Below are positions 10,273 to 21,485 of a stretch of DNA of 64,000 nucleotides, one piece after another. The stretch's first letter is position 1, and every line of letters starts with the position of its first letter. Under the pieces are notes generated by a model that was given only the letters and a program-made list of their open reading frames with translations, was not told the origin of the DNA and did not search any database. A program made the position numbers and the translations under genes. The DNA is from Gonapodya prolifera JEL478. Taxonomy: Eukaryota; Monoblepharomycota; Monoblepharidomycetes; Monoblepharidales; Gonapodyaceae. The stretch covers positions 206,600 through 270,599 of the forward strand of contig KQ965796.1 of the NCBI GenBank assembly GCA_001574975.1, written 5' to 3'.

Positions 10273-12923
10273 TTACAGCAGCGACTTGACAGTCTTGCGC
10301 AGCTCCAGCTCCTTCCTTTTGTACTATTTCCCACACGGCGCAAAAACACACATTAGCACACCGAACCCGCCACCTGCCTCCCTTTAAACCACCACCCACC
10401 TCATCGTAAGTCTTCCTGATGTTAGCCGTGTTCTTCAGCTCGGCCCTGGCGAGCTGCGCGGCGTGGGCCTCGTCGGGCCCGTCGGCGAACCGAAGGTGGC
10501 GGATCATGGCCCACATATGTGCGAGTTCGGTGGATTGGGAGACGCCGAGACCGCCATAGACTTGCATGGCGCGGTCAATCTGGGCGGTGGGGAGCAGGTG
10601 GTGGTGGGGTGGGGCGAGGGTGGAGGGCGGGGGTTTGAGGATGGGAGCCGGAAGCGAACGAGGACAAGGCAGCAAGACACTCACAATCTCGCACACTTGG
10701 TACGGCACGGCCACTTTCGCCATCGCAATCTCAAACCTCGCCTCTTTGAGCCCCTTCACGTCCATGGCCTTGGCAGCCATGTACACAAGCTGCTTGCACT
10801 GCTCGAGCTGGATCCGCGACTGCGCAATGTCCCATTGAATCTTGCCTTGGTCGCCTTTGAGGACACCTGGTGACAGGAACGGTCCGTGTTGGTTCAGTCG
10901 CTGTTCGTGCTCTTACCCTCCGCACCCCCGACGGCTCCCACCCGCCCCCACACCGGCCCGTAACGCACCAAACGGCTTCTTCTTCTCATTCACACACTCC
11001 AACAGCATCAGCTCCAGCGCCCTCTGCCCGACGCCCAGGGTTCGCATCGCGTGGTGGATCCGACCGCCTCCCAAACGACCTTGGAGGATCTCGAACCCGC
11101 GCCCCTCTCCGAGGATCAAGTTCTCTTTGGGGACCTTGCAGTCGTTGAATTTCAGCTCGTCGTGGCCGCTGGGGGCGTGGTCGTATCCGTAGACTGGGGG
11201 TGGTAATGCGAAGTGGTGGGCGGGGTCGTTTTGGGGGAGTGGGGTATGGGAGGCAAGTGATTGTGAGAGAGGGCCGGGGGGAAATGGAATAGTGTAACAA
11301 CTTACCGGTCATGTGACGCACGAACTCAACCCCCGGTGTATCCTTCGGGAGCTGTGTGGTACATGCGAAAACTTTGGTCAATACCTTCGCCTCACCACCC
11401 CAATCCTCCCACCTCCCTCCCCTCCACACTCACAATAATAACACTCAACATCCCATGCCTGGGCCCATCGCTCCTCGTCTTCCCGACAAGCAAGAGCACC
11501 TTGGTGTCCGGGTGGGAGAAGTTGGATTGCCAGTGCTTGTGCCCGTTGATGATGTAGTGCTTGCCATCGGCGGTAGGAGTGATGGAGGTGGAGATGTTGG
11601 TTGCTGGGGGTGGGAGTGGGAGGCAGGTGAGTTGAGGGTTGCGGTGATTGGAGACCGCCATCCGATTTCGTCCCCTGACACTGCGACAACAACACCGCAA
11701 TCTTCACGCGGCCTGACATCAACCTCGCCCCGTTCTCTTGCCTCCCCTTCCACACCTCCACGACTCGGCATTCCCCCTCGTTACTCTTTCCTCGTTCCCT
11801 CCAAACATCCCACCAACCAACCCCACCATCACCGCAACGCACCATCACTACTGGCCACTCCCGGCTCGGTCATGGCAAACGTGGACCGGATTTCGCCCTC
11901 CATGAGGGGCTTGAGCCACTTTTTCTTCTGCTCCTCGTTGCCGAACTTGGCCAGGAGTTCCATATTGCCGGTGTCCTGTGGGGTGGAGGGTGATCAGTTG
12001 TGAGGTTGCAGGACGCAGACGAGAAGTCAAGTTTGCGAGGGACAATCCAGTACTGTTCCGCATTCGCCTCCGGCGGACAGCCTCGGTCACCGCCTAGCGG
12101 CGCGTAGGCCTCGAACTCGCTTCTCCGGCCTTTGGCCTCCTTCATTCGACAGCCTCGGTTAGCGCCATCGTGCTTAGGACTCGATGTCTTCGCTTCGCTC
12201 TGACTGCTCGGTCTTCTGTGCTTCGCACTCCGGACCGCGAGGATAACTCACTGGAGCAGCGCAGTTCGTGGCAGGAGGCGCGAGGCTGGATCGTCCGAGC
12301 AGCTCGCAGATGACGGCGTATTCCATGGTGGTAAGACCGGGCGAGAGGGGGCCGTACTCCTCCTGGGGTACGGGACGGGACGGGGGGGTGGGGATGGAAT
12401 GTGTGCAGGGACGACGCGTAAGGATTGAACGGCGGAACGGGAACAATCCGAAAGAAAAACGCACCGTCAAGAACAAGTTCCACAATCCGAGTGCCCTCGC
12501 CTTCTTCTTGAGATCAGCGAGGATGGGCGGGACCCATTTGAATCTGTCTGGACCCTTGCCGAGCTGGTCCTGGTAGATGTGCTCGGCGGGGATGCTGGAG
12601 GGAGTCTTAAGTGTGAGTGGGGGGAGTGGGAGCGAGAGAGAGGGATGGGGGAATTACCATTCGTTCTGGACGTCGAAGTGTTGTGTTTCCGAGGTGTAAC
12701 GGTGCGAGGAGTGAAGGAGGGAAGCGGAAGGGGACACGATGGTTAGCACACAGCACGGCAGACGGTCTCTCCCCCTCATCCTCGTCGCCATACACTGTGT
12801 CCCATCCCCCGTCGCCGCGTCGCCCCCCGGTGTCCTCACCTCGACAAAGTCCTTGGTCAGCGCGTATATTTTCTTCGCGAACGGGCTCATGGGCAGCAGA
12901 TCGACGGCGGTCAGGTTCGACAT
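10273..12923 (-). CDS. Acyl-CoA dehydrogenase (ACAD10/11-like)
   Basis: FAD-dependent enzyme that introduces the alpha-beta double bond of an acyl-CoA in beta-oxidation, expected in mitochondria or peroxisomes. About ten exons can be read from 12923. They include [20 protein letters not shown], an 8-nt exon (12658-12665), [60 protein letters not shown] with TFAMTEP (FAD/substrate loop), [18 protein letters not shown] (nucleotide-binding beta domain), [18 protein letters not shown], and the C-terminal helices [17 protein letters not shown]. The last exon, [16 protein letters not shown], ends at TAA 10273. The order and spacing match the whole family fold and no lesion was seen. The intron at about 11977-12254 is unusually long and carries an internal repeat. 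Confidence 0.87.
12061..12165. repeat. Imperfect direct repeat inside an intron
   Basis: The motif gacagcctcggt occurs at 12076-12087 and 12148-12159, each preceded by cattc (12061-12065 and 12143-12147); the first copy has a 10-base insert after cattc. The sequence between is GC-rich and partly palindromic (cgcctagcggcgcgtaggc). It lies wholly in an acyl-CoA dehydrogenase intron and may be a small inserted element. Confidence 0.4.
12658..12665 (-). other. 8-nt micro-exon in acyl-CoA dehydrogenase
   Basis: The exon AACGAATG is bracketed by ...gtccag and gtaatt. Joining exon 1 (ending DFVE) through it to the next exon gives [14 protein letters not shown], which fits the conserved family N-terminus. 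Skipping it removes the conserved Asn-Glu-Cys and breaks the frame. Confidence 0.75.
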
Positions 12924-13183
12924 TTCGGCAGCGTGCGCGGGGGTGCGGGTTGGGTGTGGTTGTGTTGGTGGAGTTGTTTCCGAGTCCGGCAGTCGGAACT
13001 GGTTTGCCGGGGACCCTGACGGCTGATATATTGGTCACCGGCTAATCCTCCACTCATATTTTGGGAGAAAATTATGGTTGGAATTGGCCAGTTTCCAGGA
13101 GTGAGAGATGGCAGTAGCTATTCTGGGCACGGGCTTCTGTTGACGCGCCGTACTCCCAGATATCGCAAAAACAAACTGATTGG

Positions 13184-14335
13184 GATCAGCATATTAGGCC
13201 AATCCAGTTTGCGCTCAACACCAAATTGCATTCAACAACTGGGTTCGCGCCAATGTTTGTTGCGACTGGTATAAAACCACGTCTGCCAACTGACATCATA
13301 GCTGGCGTAGCAAACGCAGACAATTATGTGGACGTGATGCCGCATTCGGAGCAGATGTCCGAAGTCCATGATATGTTGCGAGAGAGACTCATCAAAACTG
13401 CGCAAGAGCGTAAGATGAAGTATGACCAAACACACATTGAAGTCACGTTTGCACCAGACTCAACGGTGATGGTGTACTCCGATGAAGCCCACAGAAAAGG
13501 AGAAAGCACGAGTTTCCTTTCGAAGTGGATCGGGCCTTTCAGAGTTGTGGAGAAGGTGACGGATGTGACTTACGAATTAGAGCACTTCCGCATGGGAAAA
13601 ATCATCCAAGCACACGTCAATAGGCTACAAAAAATTAAGCCATACGTGCACGCAGTGGACAAGCCCGTAGCAGCACCTCTTCAAGATGAAGATGAGTTGG
13701 TAGATCTTACCACCGACCCGGGAATGTTACCAAAACGTAACTACCCTACACCAGTAGCATCTACAGCTGATATCGAAGCTAGCTACGACATGGAGTCTAT
13801 CATTGACGGAAGAATCCGCGATGGTGCCGTCCAATACTTGGTTAAGTTTGTCGGATACGATGAACCCGAGTGGAACTTGGAAGACAAGATTGACGGCCAT
13901 GACATGATTAAAGAGTTTAATCGACGCTTCCCAGTTGAGGCCGAAAAACTCAAGACTGGAAAAGCTGCCAGGAAGGCAAAGCAGAATCGTATAGCAGAAG
14001 CTCGAAAAAAGGCAACAGCTAGCACCGAGCAAAGCGAGCCAAAGCAGACAGCGACGCGATCGCGACGAGAGCGGGTTATTAAGCCTGTCACGTCAACGAT
14101 GCTGACGGGATTCTACATCGATCGCACCAAAGTGATCGACCACAGACCCAGCGATCGACGAGAGGTTTCTCGGTTTTCCTCTCAGATGAGGCAAAGACGA
14201 TGGAGAGGTTTTCATTTTTATCCTCGATTGTCCATACGTGCTTTGGGAAGGTTAATTTTTCCCCTTCCGCGATGGCTGGTTTACTATTTTCCCCACCACT
14301 TGATGTTACGAAGGTTTATTTTTTCCTTCGCGTGA
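13184..14335 (+). pseudogene. Ty3/gypsy chromovirus pol, 3' end
   Basis: 5'-truncated retrotransposon polyprotein. From about 13184 the frame reads RPIQFALNTKLHSTTGFAPM, the end of the integrase core region. It continues through the integrase C-terminal domain (GPFRVVEKVTDVTYEL, then HVNRLQKIKPY). A chromodomain follows (YDMESIIDGRIRDGAVQYLV, then KFVGYDEPEWNLEDKI), the mark of chromoviruses, which use it to target chromatin. A Lys/Arg-rich tail ends at 14335. The reverse transcriptase, RNase H, protease and gag parts are absent. The insertion lies in front of the acyl-CoA dehydrogenase start. Confidence 0.82.
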
Positions 14336-14790
14336 TGATTGTTGTGATGGGTTTATTTTTCCCATACCGGTGGTTTCCATTTTTTTCCACCAATGCTGTT
14401 GATGAGTGCAAACACGATTGGGATCACACAAAGTCCCAACGGGTTACATTCACGAGTTATTTTTTCTCCCGATTTATACGTACATTCCAGAGTTACATTT
14501 TTCTCTGGGTAGCTCCGGGCGAACGTGGGCGTCCGCCTAAAACAGGTGGGTGGTGTCGCGGAACTGACATCAACCGCGAGGGCATTGGTACGCCGCTTCG
14601 GGCCGCCACGGCGTGGCGCCCGACAGGGGCTCGGCGCCGGCTGGGCGTTAGAGCAATACCCTGAGGCACGACGCCAACACCCGGCGCACACACTATATAA
14701 GCCATAGCTACGGGGTAGTACTAATCAATCCAACCAATACACACACTTCTACCCTATTCTACCACTGACCCACAATCCACAGTGACAGTA
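14190..14790 (+). mobile_element. Probable 3' LTR of the chromovirus fragment
   Basis: The pol frame runs into repetitive T-rich sequence (tttattttt, ttttccc blocks) from about 14210, then a GC-rich part, then a TATA box (tatataa, 14694-14700) before a C/A-rich leader, as expected for an LTR with its own promoter. The ends were not determined because no second LTR is present for comparison. Confidence 0.35.
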
Positions 14791-15204
14791 CCGTCACAAA
14801 CCGGAGATTTTGAATCCGTGTGTGCCGCAGTCGGCACCAACCTAGCCCCGGATGTGAATGCAGATTCAGATGCGGACTTGAAAAAGTTGGGAGAATGATT
14901 GACGTCTGCGCATGACAGTTGACTTGAGCTTTCCAATGCGGCGCGGAGGGCAACTAAATCCTTGTTTTGATGCTTGGCGAGCCTAGGCCACTGTGCGCAC
15001 TTGATCAAAACACTTCAGCTGGAGTTTGCTGCAAAGAAAAAAATTGACTTATTCAATCCGTTGTAGGCATAGATGCATATATTCCCGGCTGCACATGAAA
15101 GCTTACCAACCAAAGTAAAGGAGATGTAATGTAGATCCGCTTTCTATTGTCTCGAAGTAACATAATAAGAACGCCCCGACTGCGGTCCACCGAACCCACC
15201 CAAA
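14791..15204. other. Spacer after the retrotransposon fragment
   Basis: No confident gene. A plus frame around 14780-14900 reads GDFESVCAAVGTNLAPD and stops at about 14898; its origin is unknown. The segment 15050-15204 is probably the promoter of the following gene. Confidence 0.35.
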
Positions 15205-15773
15205 ATGCTCCGCTCCTCCCGTCAGCACACATCCTCCCGCGCCCACCAGTCCTCACCCTCATCCACCTCCACCGGCACATTCTCCCCCGTTCTACACCTG
15301 ACGTCGATGTCCCCCGGCCGCTCGACCCAGCCTGTCGAGTTCTGGATCTACGCCCCGCCGGACGTCGCTTCCGTGTCCCTGCGATGGTCCGAGGACGGAT
15401 GGCAGAAAGGTGCGTGCTTGCTTTCGTCCCTTGTACCACTCTCGAACCCACGATGGCGCGTTTTCCGTCTCCCACCCGGTGCCGTGCCGTTCCGCCCGTG
15501 GCCGCCGCCCGCACATTCACCGCCGAACGAACACTGGACGTAGACATCCCCTTGGGCTGCTTCACGCGCCCACCCGCGCCCTCATGGCCACGCTGGTCCA
15601 AAACGCTGCACCTTCTTAAGACGGGCTCCATGGTGCAGTTCAAGTTCGTTCTCGTGTGGCGAGACGAGCAGGGAAGAGAGACGAAGAGGGAGTGGTGGTG
15701 TAATGAGGAGGTCAAAAAAGTCGTGGATGTGGATGGGAATGTGAATAATGTCGTGTGGACGAGGGAGGACTAA
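15205..15773 (+). CDS. Small carbohydrate-binding (CBM48/AMPK-beta-like) protein
   Basis: Two-exon gene of about 144 residues. Exon 1 runs from ATG 15205 to 15409 and carries QPVEFWIYAPPDVASVSLRW. The intron 15410-15543 (gtgcgt...gtag) leads in frame to DIPLGCFTRPPAPSWPRW, the segment LLKTGSMVQFKFVLVW, and WWCNEEVKKVVDVDGNVNNV before the stop. The layout (beta strands, aromatic residues, K-F-V-Y/W strand, then GNVNNV near the C-terminus) matches the glycogen/starch-binding module of AMPK beta and relatives, usually written G-N-x-N-N-V. No kinase-binding C-terminal domain of AMPK beta is present, so it is a stand-alone module. Starch, glycogen or glucan binding is inference. Confidence 0.62.
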
Positions 15774-16144
15774 GAAGGTGGGGAGTGCTGGGGCAGAGGT
15801 CCGAATTGGGACGACCGTGCGATTGCGGTCTGGCACTCAAGAGGTAATAGTTGAACGTCGCCAGAGCCATGTCGGACTCCACGTGGAATCTCCGTAATCG
15901 AGAGTGGGGCGAATTTTTCGCATCGACCCACAGGTCTTCACTCAGGTACTCGGTTGTAAATTATCGAACAGTCAGCGTCTCAAACTCTCAAACATTGTAA
16001 TACAGCGTACAAATCATACTATTGGCGCATATTATAGTCCAACTACTATCACCAAGCTCGCAGTACAACGTGTCAAGCGGGGTTGAGTGTCAGGGGGAGT
16101 CCACGATATTGTGAGCTTGGGAGGCTGACCAGAACAGCCGACGT
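15774..16144. other. Short intergenic stretch
   Basis: Convergent 3' ends of the CBM48-like gene and the minus-strand gene at 16145. No feature was recognised. Confidence 0.45.
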
Positions 16145-16761
16145 TTACATGGCGTTGACTGCCGTCTCAACGTTGCCGGTGTCGTTGAGGCGCGACTTTG
16201 ATGAGGGGCACTGGCAACGATACACAGTGAAGAGGGGGTTGGGGTTGGAGGCGCTCAGGAAGGGTGGGAGGGAGGGTTCCATGAATACCTGTCCGCTGTC
16301 GGGAAGGCGCGGGTGACAAGAAAGGATGGTGGTAGAATGTGCCCGACCTCGACGTCATCGAACTTCTGAAGGAGGCAGAAACGCAAGGCCCGGGTGATTT
16401 TCTCCTCGTCCCATCCTTCAGGATCGCACACGACGTGGCAGTTCTCCCAATAGAGATGTTCCTCGCCGTAGGCGCATCGCGTTGGGTTAACGGGAAAGCG
16501 GCGGATGACGAGTATCCTCGACGTGCAAGGATTGGAGGTTAACGAAGGTTGGAGTCGAGAGAGTTCGTGAGCGCGAGTGGAGACGTTGGCCATTGGTGTC
16601 GAGGAAACGAGGTTTGAAGTGGGTGGATCGAGCAGTCCGCAGTGGCGGCGCGAGATCCATTCCGCGTCAGGAATCTCCCTCAAGATCAAGCCGCCGCCTC
16701 CTCCTACTCGGCAAGTGGACACATAAGTCCTGATGATAACGGGTAAATCTGGCTGTCTCAA
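16145..16761 (-). CDS. Hypothetical protein, two exons
   Basis: Not recognised. The frame from 16761 (alternative ATG 16593, MANVSTRAHELSRLQ) contains natural-looking coding sequence: LREIPDAEWISRRHCGLLDP, TRCAYGEEHLYWENCHVVC, DPEGWDEEKITRALRFCLLQ. After KFDDVE an intron (gtcggg...acagacag, about 60 nt) leads to VFMEPSLPPFLSASNPNP and CQCPSSKSRLNDTG, with stop TAA at 16145. No domain, signal peptide or membrane segment is visible. The gene lies downstream of the kinase on the same strand; a link is possible but not shown. Confidence 0.4.
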
Positions 16762-16802
16762 ACCAACGCGAGACGTACTCTTCGTAGGAAGAGACGACAG
16801 TA

Positions 16803-16838
16803 GTGAGTCGTACCACAGTAATGAGTCGTACCACAGTA
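16803..16838. repeat. 18-bp tandem repeat, two copies
   Basis: Two adjacent copies of rtgagtcgtaccacagta (16803-16820 and 16821-16838), differing at the first base only. They lie in the spacer between the hypothetical gene and the kinase gene (16762-17176), which otherwise shows no gene. Confidence 0.6.
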
Positions 16839-17176
16839 GTCGGTGCCACGGAGGACCTGCGCCGTCGGAGGGTCCTCGGTGTAAGCTCGAGGTGGGAGGT
16901 ACTTAGGGGGGGGGAGAGCAGATCACCCCGACGGGAACATCAGGCCATCACGTCGGTGAAGGCGAAGAGCCATCGTACGCAAATGAAGGCGGAGGTGCGG
17001 TCGTGCGAATTCCATAGGAACAGATGACAGAGGCATGTCGGAAGGGCGCAGGATTTGGGGTTACGACATAAGAATCGCGAGGAGGAGAAAAACCAGTACG
17101 CTTCTGCAGTCGTGGAAGTCTCTGCGCCACATTACAGTTGGTGCTCTCGTTCCGCTCTTGCTTTCGAGTAACAGAT

Positions 17177-18262
17177 TCATGTGGTGATCGCGAATCGCTG
17201 GGTGTATTTTGTGCGTAGAACACAGCAGTGATTGGGGCATGTAGTAATTCGTCCTCTGAATGAGCGAAAACATCTTAAGCGGAGCACATCGCTGGTTGGG
17301 AATGCAATTACATACCCCATTTCTTCCAATGGTTGAACAACAACATCCATCGCCGGCCGTTCCTCGGGTTTTCCGCTCGAGCACAAGAAAACAAGCTCCT
17401 TCAGTTGGGAGGGAATCGCCACGGGAGAGCTGTCCAAGAAAGCTCTCCTTCCGGAGACGATTTTCATGTCAAGTCGATGGCCATCATCCATTCCGGCAAA
17501 TGGTTCTTCCAGGGTCCAGATATTAAAAGCCGTAAGTGCGAACGAATATGTATCTGTCGCAGGCGTGACCTCGCGAGCCCGGTCCATGATCCGCTCCGGT
17601 GGCATGAAACGGTGGGTCCCAGGTCGACAACGTCCCTCTGTCCGGCCGAGCCCCGCTTCTGCTTGGGCGGACCCAAAGTCAGCCAACAATCCGCAATGCG
17701 CTGTGTCCACAAGGACATTCTCCGGCTTGAGGTCGGCATGCACATACTGCAAAGAGTGCAAATACGCAACAGCCTTGGCGACGTCGAGAATCTATACCGT
17801 CGGTCATTGAAGTTCAAAGGAATCGTCCATTGTAGAAACTATGATGCACTCACAATGCTCAATCTATCCGCCGACTCGTGCGTTTCCAGGAACGAAAGCA
17901 CGTTCCCGTTCCCCAAGTAAGGCGACACCATCAGCTTGACCCCACCATCGCTGCAGACTCCGAGCAGTGGCAGAACGTTAGGATGCCTCAGTCGCGCCCA
18001 TTTCCGCGCTTCCCGCTCGAAGTACTATCGCCGCTCGGTCAGCTCAACTGGGTCTCAACGCCGCCTACCATTGTCCGCTTACCTCGTCCATCCGCGAGCG
18101 AACTCCGAGCGGAAGTAGTCGCTTGATCGCCACGCTCACACCTCGCCAGCTTCCGCGGTACACCGTGCCGTATCCGCCTTCTCCTATCTCATCACTCTCA
18201 TCGAACAAAAGCTCCCGTCGCTTGATTTGAGTGTACGGAAGTCCCTTCGTGGCACCGAGCAT
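17177..18262 (-). CDS. Protein kinase, TKL-like, non-RD
   Basis: Serine/threonine-type kinase domain in at least three exons. Exon 1 (18262 to about 18095) carries the Gly loop IGEGGYGTVYRG and the VAIK lysine. A 58-nt intron with a gctgac branch site leads to YFEREARKWARLRHPNVLPL. The third exon has YVHADLKPENVLVD (HAD instead of HRD, a non-RD catalytic loop), DFGSAQ, GTHRFMPPERI (activation loop/APE region), TDTYSFALTAFNIW and ELVFLCSSGKPEERP. The order fits TKL/RIPK-like kinases, which are expanded in chytrids and other fungi. The frame continues to 17177, but a gtatgt donor after EEMG suggests the true 3' end may be spliced elsewhere. The N-terminus is only about 18 residues long. Confidence 0.78.
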
Positions 18263-18554
18263 GGAAAATGTGTTCTATGGAGTGAAAATGTGGGAGAGGT
18301 TGTTGCGATCGTCGTTATTGCGATGTGATTCAGAGGTCTTGCAATGCCGTCGAGTCTATCGCTCCACCATCCCAAAGGAATAGCGCTGGATTAATGCCTT
18401 GCGTGCATGTAGAGAACTGGACAACAGAGCTGCATCTTCAATTTTTCCTGTTCGCGATACAAAAATATCGTAAATTTCCAATAAATGCATGACTTCCGGC
18501 GCACTTTCGAGCACCAGGCTGACTCAAAGCCCATGTGGTATCCTCGAACAAAGT

Positions 18555-19539
18555 TCACCGACTCTCGTGAGGTTCTGCTGCTTCCGACGTCCCGCCATCT
18601 ACATCTCCCTCCCGTTGATCCTCCCGTTCCGCCGACGTACTAGCCACATACTTCCTCGGCCACACCGATCTCCCCAACTCCCCCGCATCCCTTCCACCCA
18701 GCGCAATCTCCTCCACGATCTCGAACGCGACCGCTTTATCCATCTCGTGCCGCGCGATCAGAAAAACCCGATCCACTTCCCACTCCAACACACCTCCAGC
18801 CGGACCCGTCGCCCACATCTGCGAGAACTCGCGCTTGGCTTTCTCCGCAGTCGCGGTCGCCTTCTGTGGCCCACCCCAGAGGGGGTCGGAGCCGAGCGTC
18901 AGGTGAGGCCGGAACCCGGACGCCGAGCGCGTGGAGAGGTCGGTGCAGTGGGGGAAGTAGGGCACGAGGGAGGAAGAGATGACGGAGAGGGGGGTGGTGG
19001 AGAGGTCGTGGGGGAATGAGTCCAGGAATAGGGTCTGCGAGGTGTGGAAGTAGCGTGAGCGCGGAAATGGAGGTCGAACGCCAAGAATCCAGAGCATTTC
19101 CCGCTCTTTCCACCATTTCCACACACATATCTCCACTTTTATCGCACCACCACCATCAAAACTCACCACCGACCTCCCATGCTGAAAGCTCCCCACGGCG
19201 TTCAGTGTTACCCGAAACGGCGCGACTCCAGCGAGCGCTTCCCGGGCCTTTGCGGCCGCAGACGGGAATTCGGTGCGTGGGACGAACGGGTACAGTATGT
19301 TTATGTGCGGGGGCCTTGTGTGGTCGGTCGCAAGTTTTGAAAATCGTTTCGATTTGCATTAGCATGGAGGCGACGGTCTCGGCAATCCACGAAGCTCACC
19401 ATCGCTCATACGCCCTATCCCTCGCCGATCGAATCATCTGGATCCCTCTCCATGCTCTCGATGGGGGCATCGCGACCAGTGCGGTGGTGACGGTCTTTGA
19501 AGTGCCAGCGTGGGGAATCACGGCTGAGTTTGATGACAT
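18555..19539 (-). CDS. 2H phosphoesterase (LigT/2'-5' RNA ligase-like)
   Basis: RNA-processing type cyclic phosphodiesterase family with two H-x-T/S-type motifs. ATG 19539 opens MSSNSAVIPHAGTSKT, then TTALVAMPPSRAWRGIQMIR and RARDRAYERW. A spliced codon leads to PPHINILYPFVPRTEFP (first His motif, HIN) and FRVTLNAVGSFQHGRSVVSF. An intron (about 19035-19145) precedes TLFLDSFPHDLSTTPLSVIS and the second motif FRPHLTLGSD. The C-terminal exon (VLEWEVDRVFLIARHEMDKA) ends at 18555. The domain order and the strand after the second His fit the RPHLTLG family; the natural substrate is unknown. An upstream in-frame extension to 19707 is possible. Confidence 0.75.
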
Positions 19540-19728
19540 GGAAACAATTGTGGTGGTGGTGGGGATGGGTGGTGCCATCGAGGCGGTGGTGCGGGATTTA
19601 TGGTCTTTGCGAGGGGCAAGTGTGGCATTTTGGCGAGTGATTGTTGGACCGATTTCAAGCACAGTACAGTCACAATGTTTCTCTAGAAGAAATATACCAA
19701 GCGCCAAAGCATGCCGTTACTAAACTTT

Positions 19729-21485
19729 CTACACATGGCACGTAGCCGGGGCGAGGATCTTGTTCGTGTCGATGTTATCGCACAACAACTGGTTGGTGTA
19801 GTTCCCCGTTAGGCTGGTGACGTTGAGTCCCAAAACGTTGATATTGGTGCACGTTGTTCCAGAGGGGCAGATGATGCGTCCGACGGCTTGGTCTTTGCCC
19901 TTGACATCGCCCTATCGGCCCGGCGCGCAAAGGGACATGCACATTTCACCCGATAGCACAAAAGGACAGTAAGAGCGCATTGCTCACCGTCACACGCTTA
20001 AAGAAAACGTCCTGGATCTTGAATGTGGTAGGGCTCCCTTTGCAGATGGTCACGTTGGGTTGACCGTAGCACCCAGTCACGAGAAGAGCGTCTTGGTCAC
20101 TTTGATGCAAGGGAGAACATCGAGATTTCATTATCAGCGTTGCTATTGCAGTAGAGTAAACAGCTTCGACTACACTCACCCTCCCTTCACGGTCACTCCA
20201 TCGAAAGTGATGTTTTTCACCAAGCCCGATCCACCACCCCCGGAAAGGCCGTCAGAAGTCGCACCAGCTCCAGATCCAGGCCATACCTTGATGCGTGCGC
20301 CGTGCTGGGAAGGAGTGCCGCATTTAAAGTGATGAACGTGCACCCTGCCACTTAAAATTGCATTACTCACCTGGCAGTTGGTGCAGGTAACATCCTTGAC
20401 GTATACGTTTTAAAACAATGTCATAGACACCAGGGTACTGGCCCAGAGACCCGACAGAGACGCCGTGCGATCCAGTGCAGCTGAGTTGGCTCACGAAGAT
20501 GTTGGTGGAGTTGGGCTGGAGTCACCGGCAGCGGAGAGCTACCTTAACGGAATGTTGGGGGAGATGACGCAAGCGTAATTTACCTTGAAGGAGATGCAAT
20601 CGTCCCCATCTAAGTCCGGTGGGTTATTTAGACGGACCGTTGGTTCGGGCTGCACCAAGCAGAACTCACTGATGACGAGAGAGTTTTTAATTGTGATGTG
20701 ATCGCTGTTGTATATGTCCCAACCGTCCGTGTTGGCACCGGTTCCGTTCTGAGTTGAGGGGAAGGCCATGTAACATGATTCAGTCGCAACGATCAAGGAT
20801 CTGACACACCAGTCGAACACCCACGATGTTAATATTATCGTAAGCGACGTTCTTCGAAAACGAAATCCAGTTGTACCAGAGGCCTGAATTCTTGAGGTTG
20901 AGACCCGTGACCGATCCAACTTACCGATGGGGATTCCCGGAGACCATTAGATGATCGATTGGGAAGAGAGTAGTCCTTGCCTCGAAAACTCACCGTTGAG
21001 TCCGGTGATTGCGAGTCCTACAGGCCTATTTGGTTGGGTTTGGAAAGAGGTACCGTTGATGTCGATCGTGCCCTTTCCTGGCTGAGGAAGAAATATTAGA
21101 GGGTGTGAAAGACAGGTCTGTTGGAGTGGTGATGTGCGTGAGTTACCTCGTCCGACAATATTCACGTCCTGTGGGTTCAAGAAGGAAAGCTCAGTCAGAA
21201 AAATTAACACCCTTCCATTGGCCCTTTGTAACGTGGCACACACCTGACCTCCAATAAGCCAATAAGCCAATGCATTTTGGAAATTTAAGTCGAACAGCTT
21301 TCCGGACCAGCCAACTCGACCGATCCACCCCCGGCCACATTGTTACACACTGTGACAGCTGCGAGAATTGCCTTGGAATCGTCTGTCGTTCCTCCAGTGA
21401 CCGGACAGCACTTTGCACGAGCAGCGGACCCGAGCGGTGCCAGCACGGTGAGCGCAAGCAGGGCAGCGAAGTAAGTCAAAAGCAT
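19729..21485 (-). pseudogene. GH28 polygalacturonase, broken copy
   Basis: Paralogue of the gene at 22198, same strand and same exon layout: signal peptide [95 protein letters not shown], ending LAPATCHV. Two lesions are visible against the intact copy. First, about 182 bp are missing in the first part (between CNNVAGGGSVEL and [15 protein letters not shown]), removing an intron and a beta-strand segment and shifting the frame to a stop after 66 codons. Second, one extra A near 20413-20420 shifts the frame in the exon after GSLGQYPG. Catalytic motifs NTD, DD, H and RIK are all still present, so decay is recent or the lesions are assembly errors. Confidence 0.75.
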
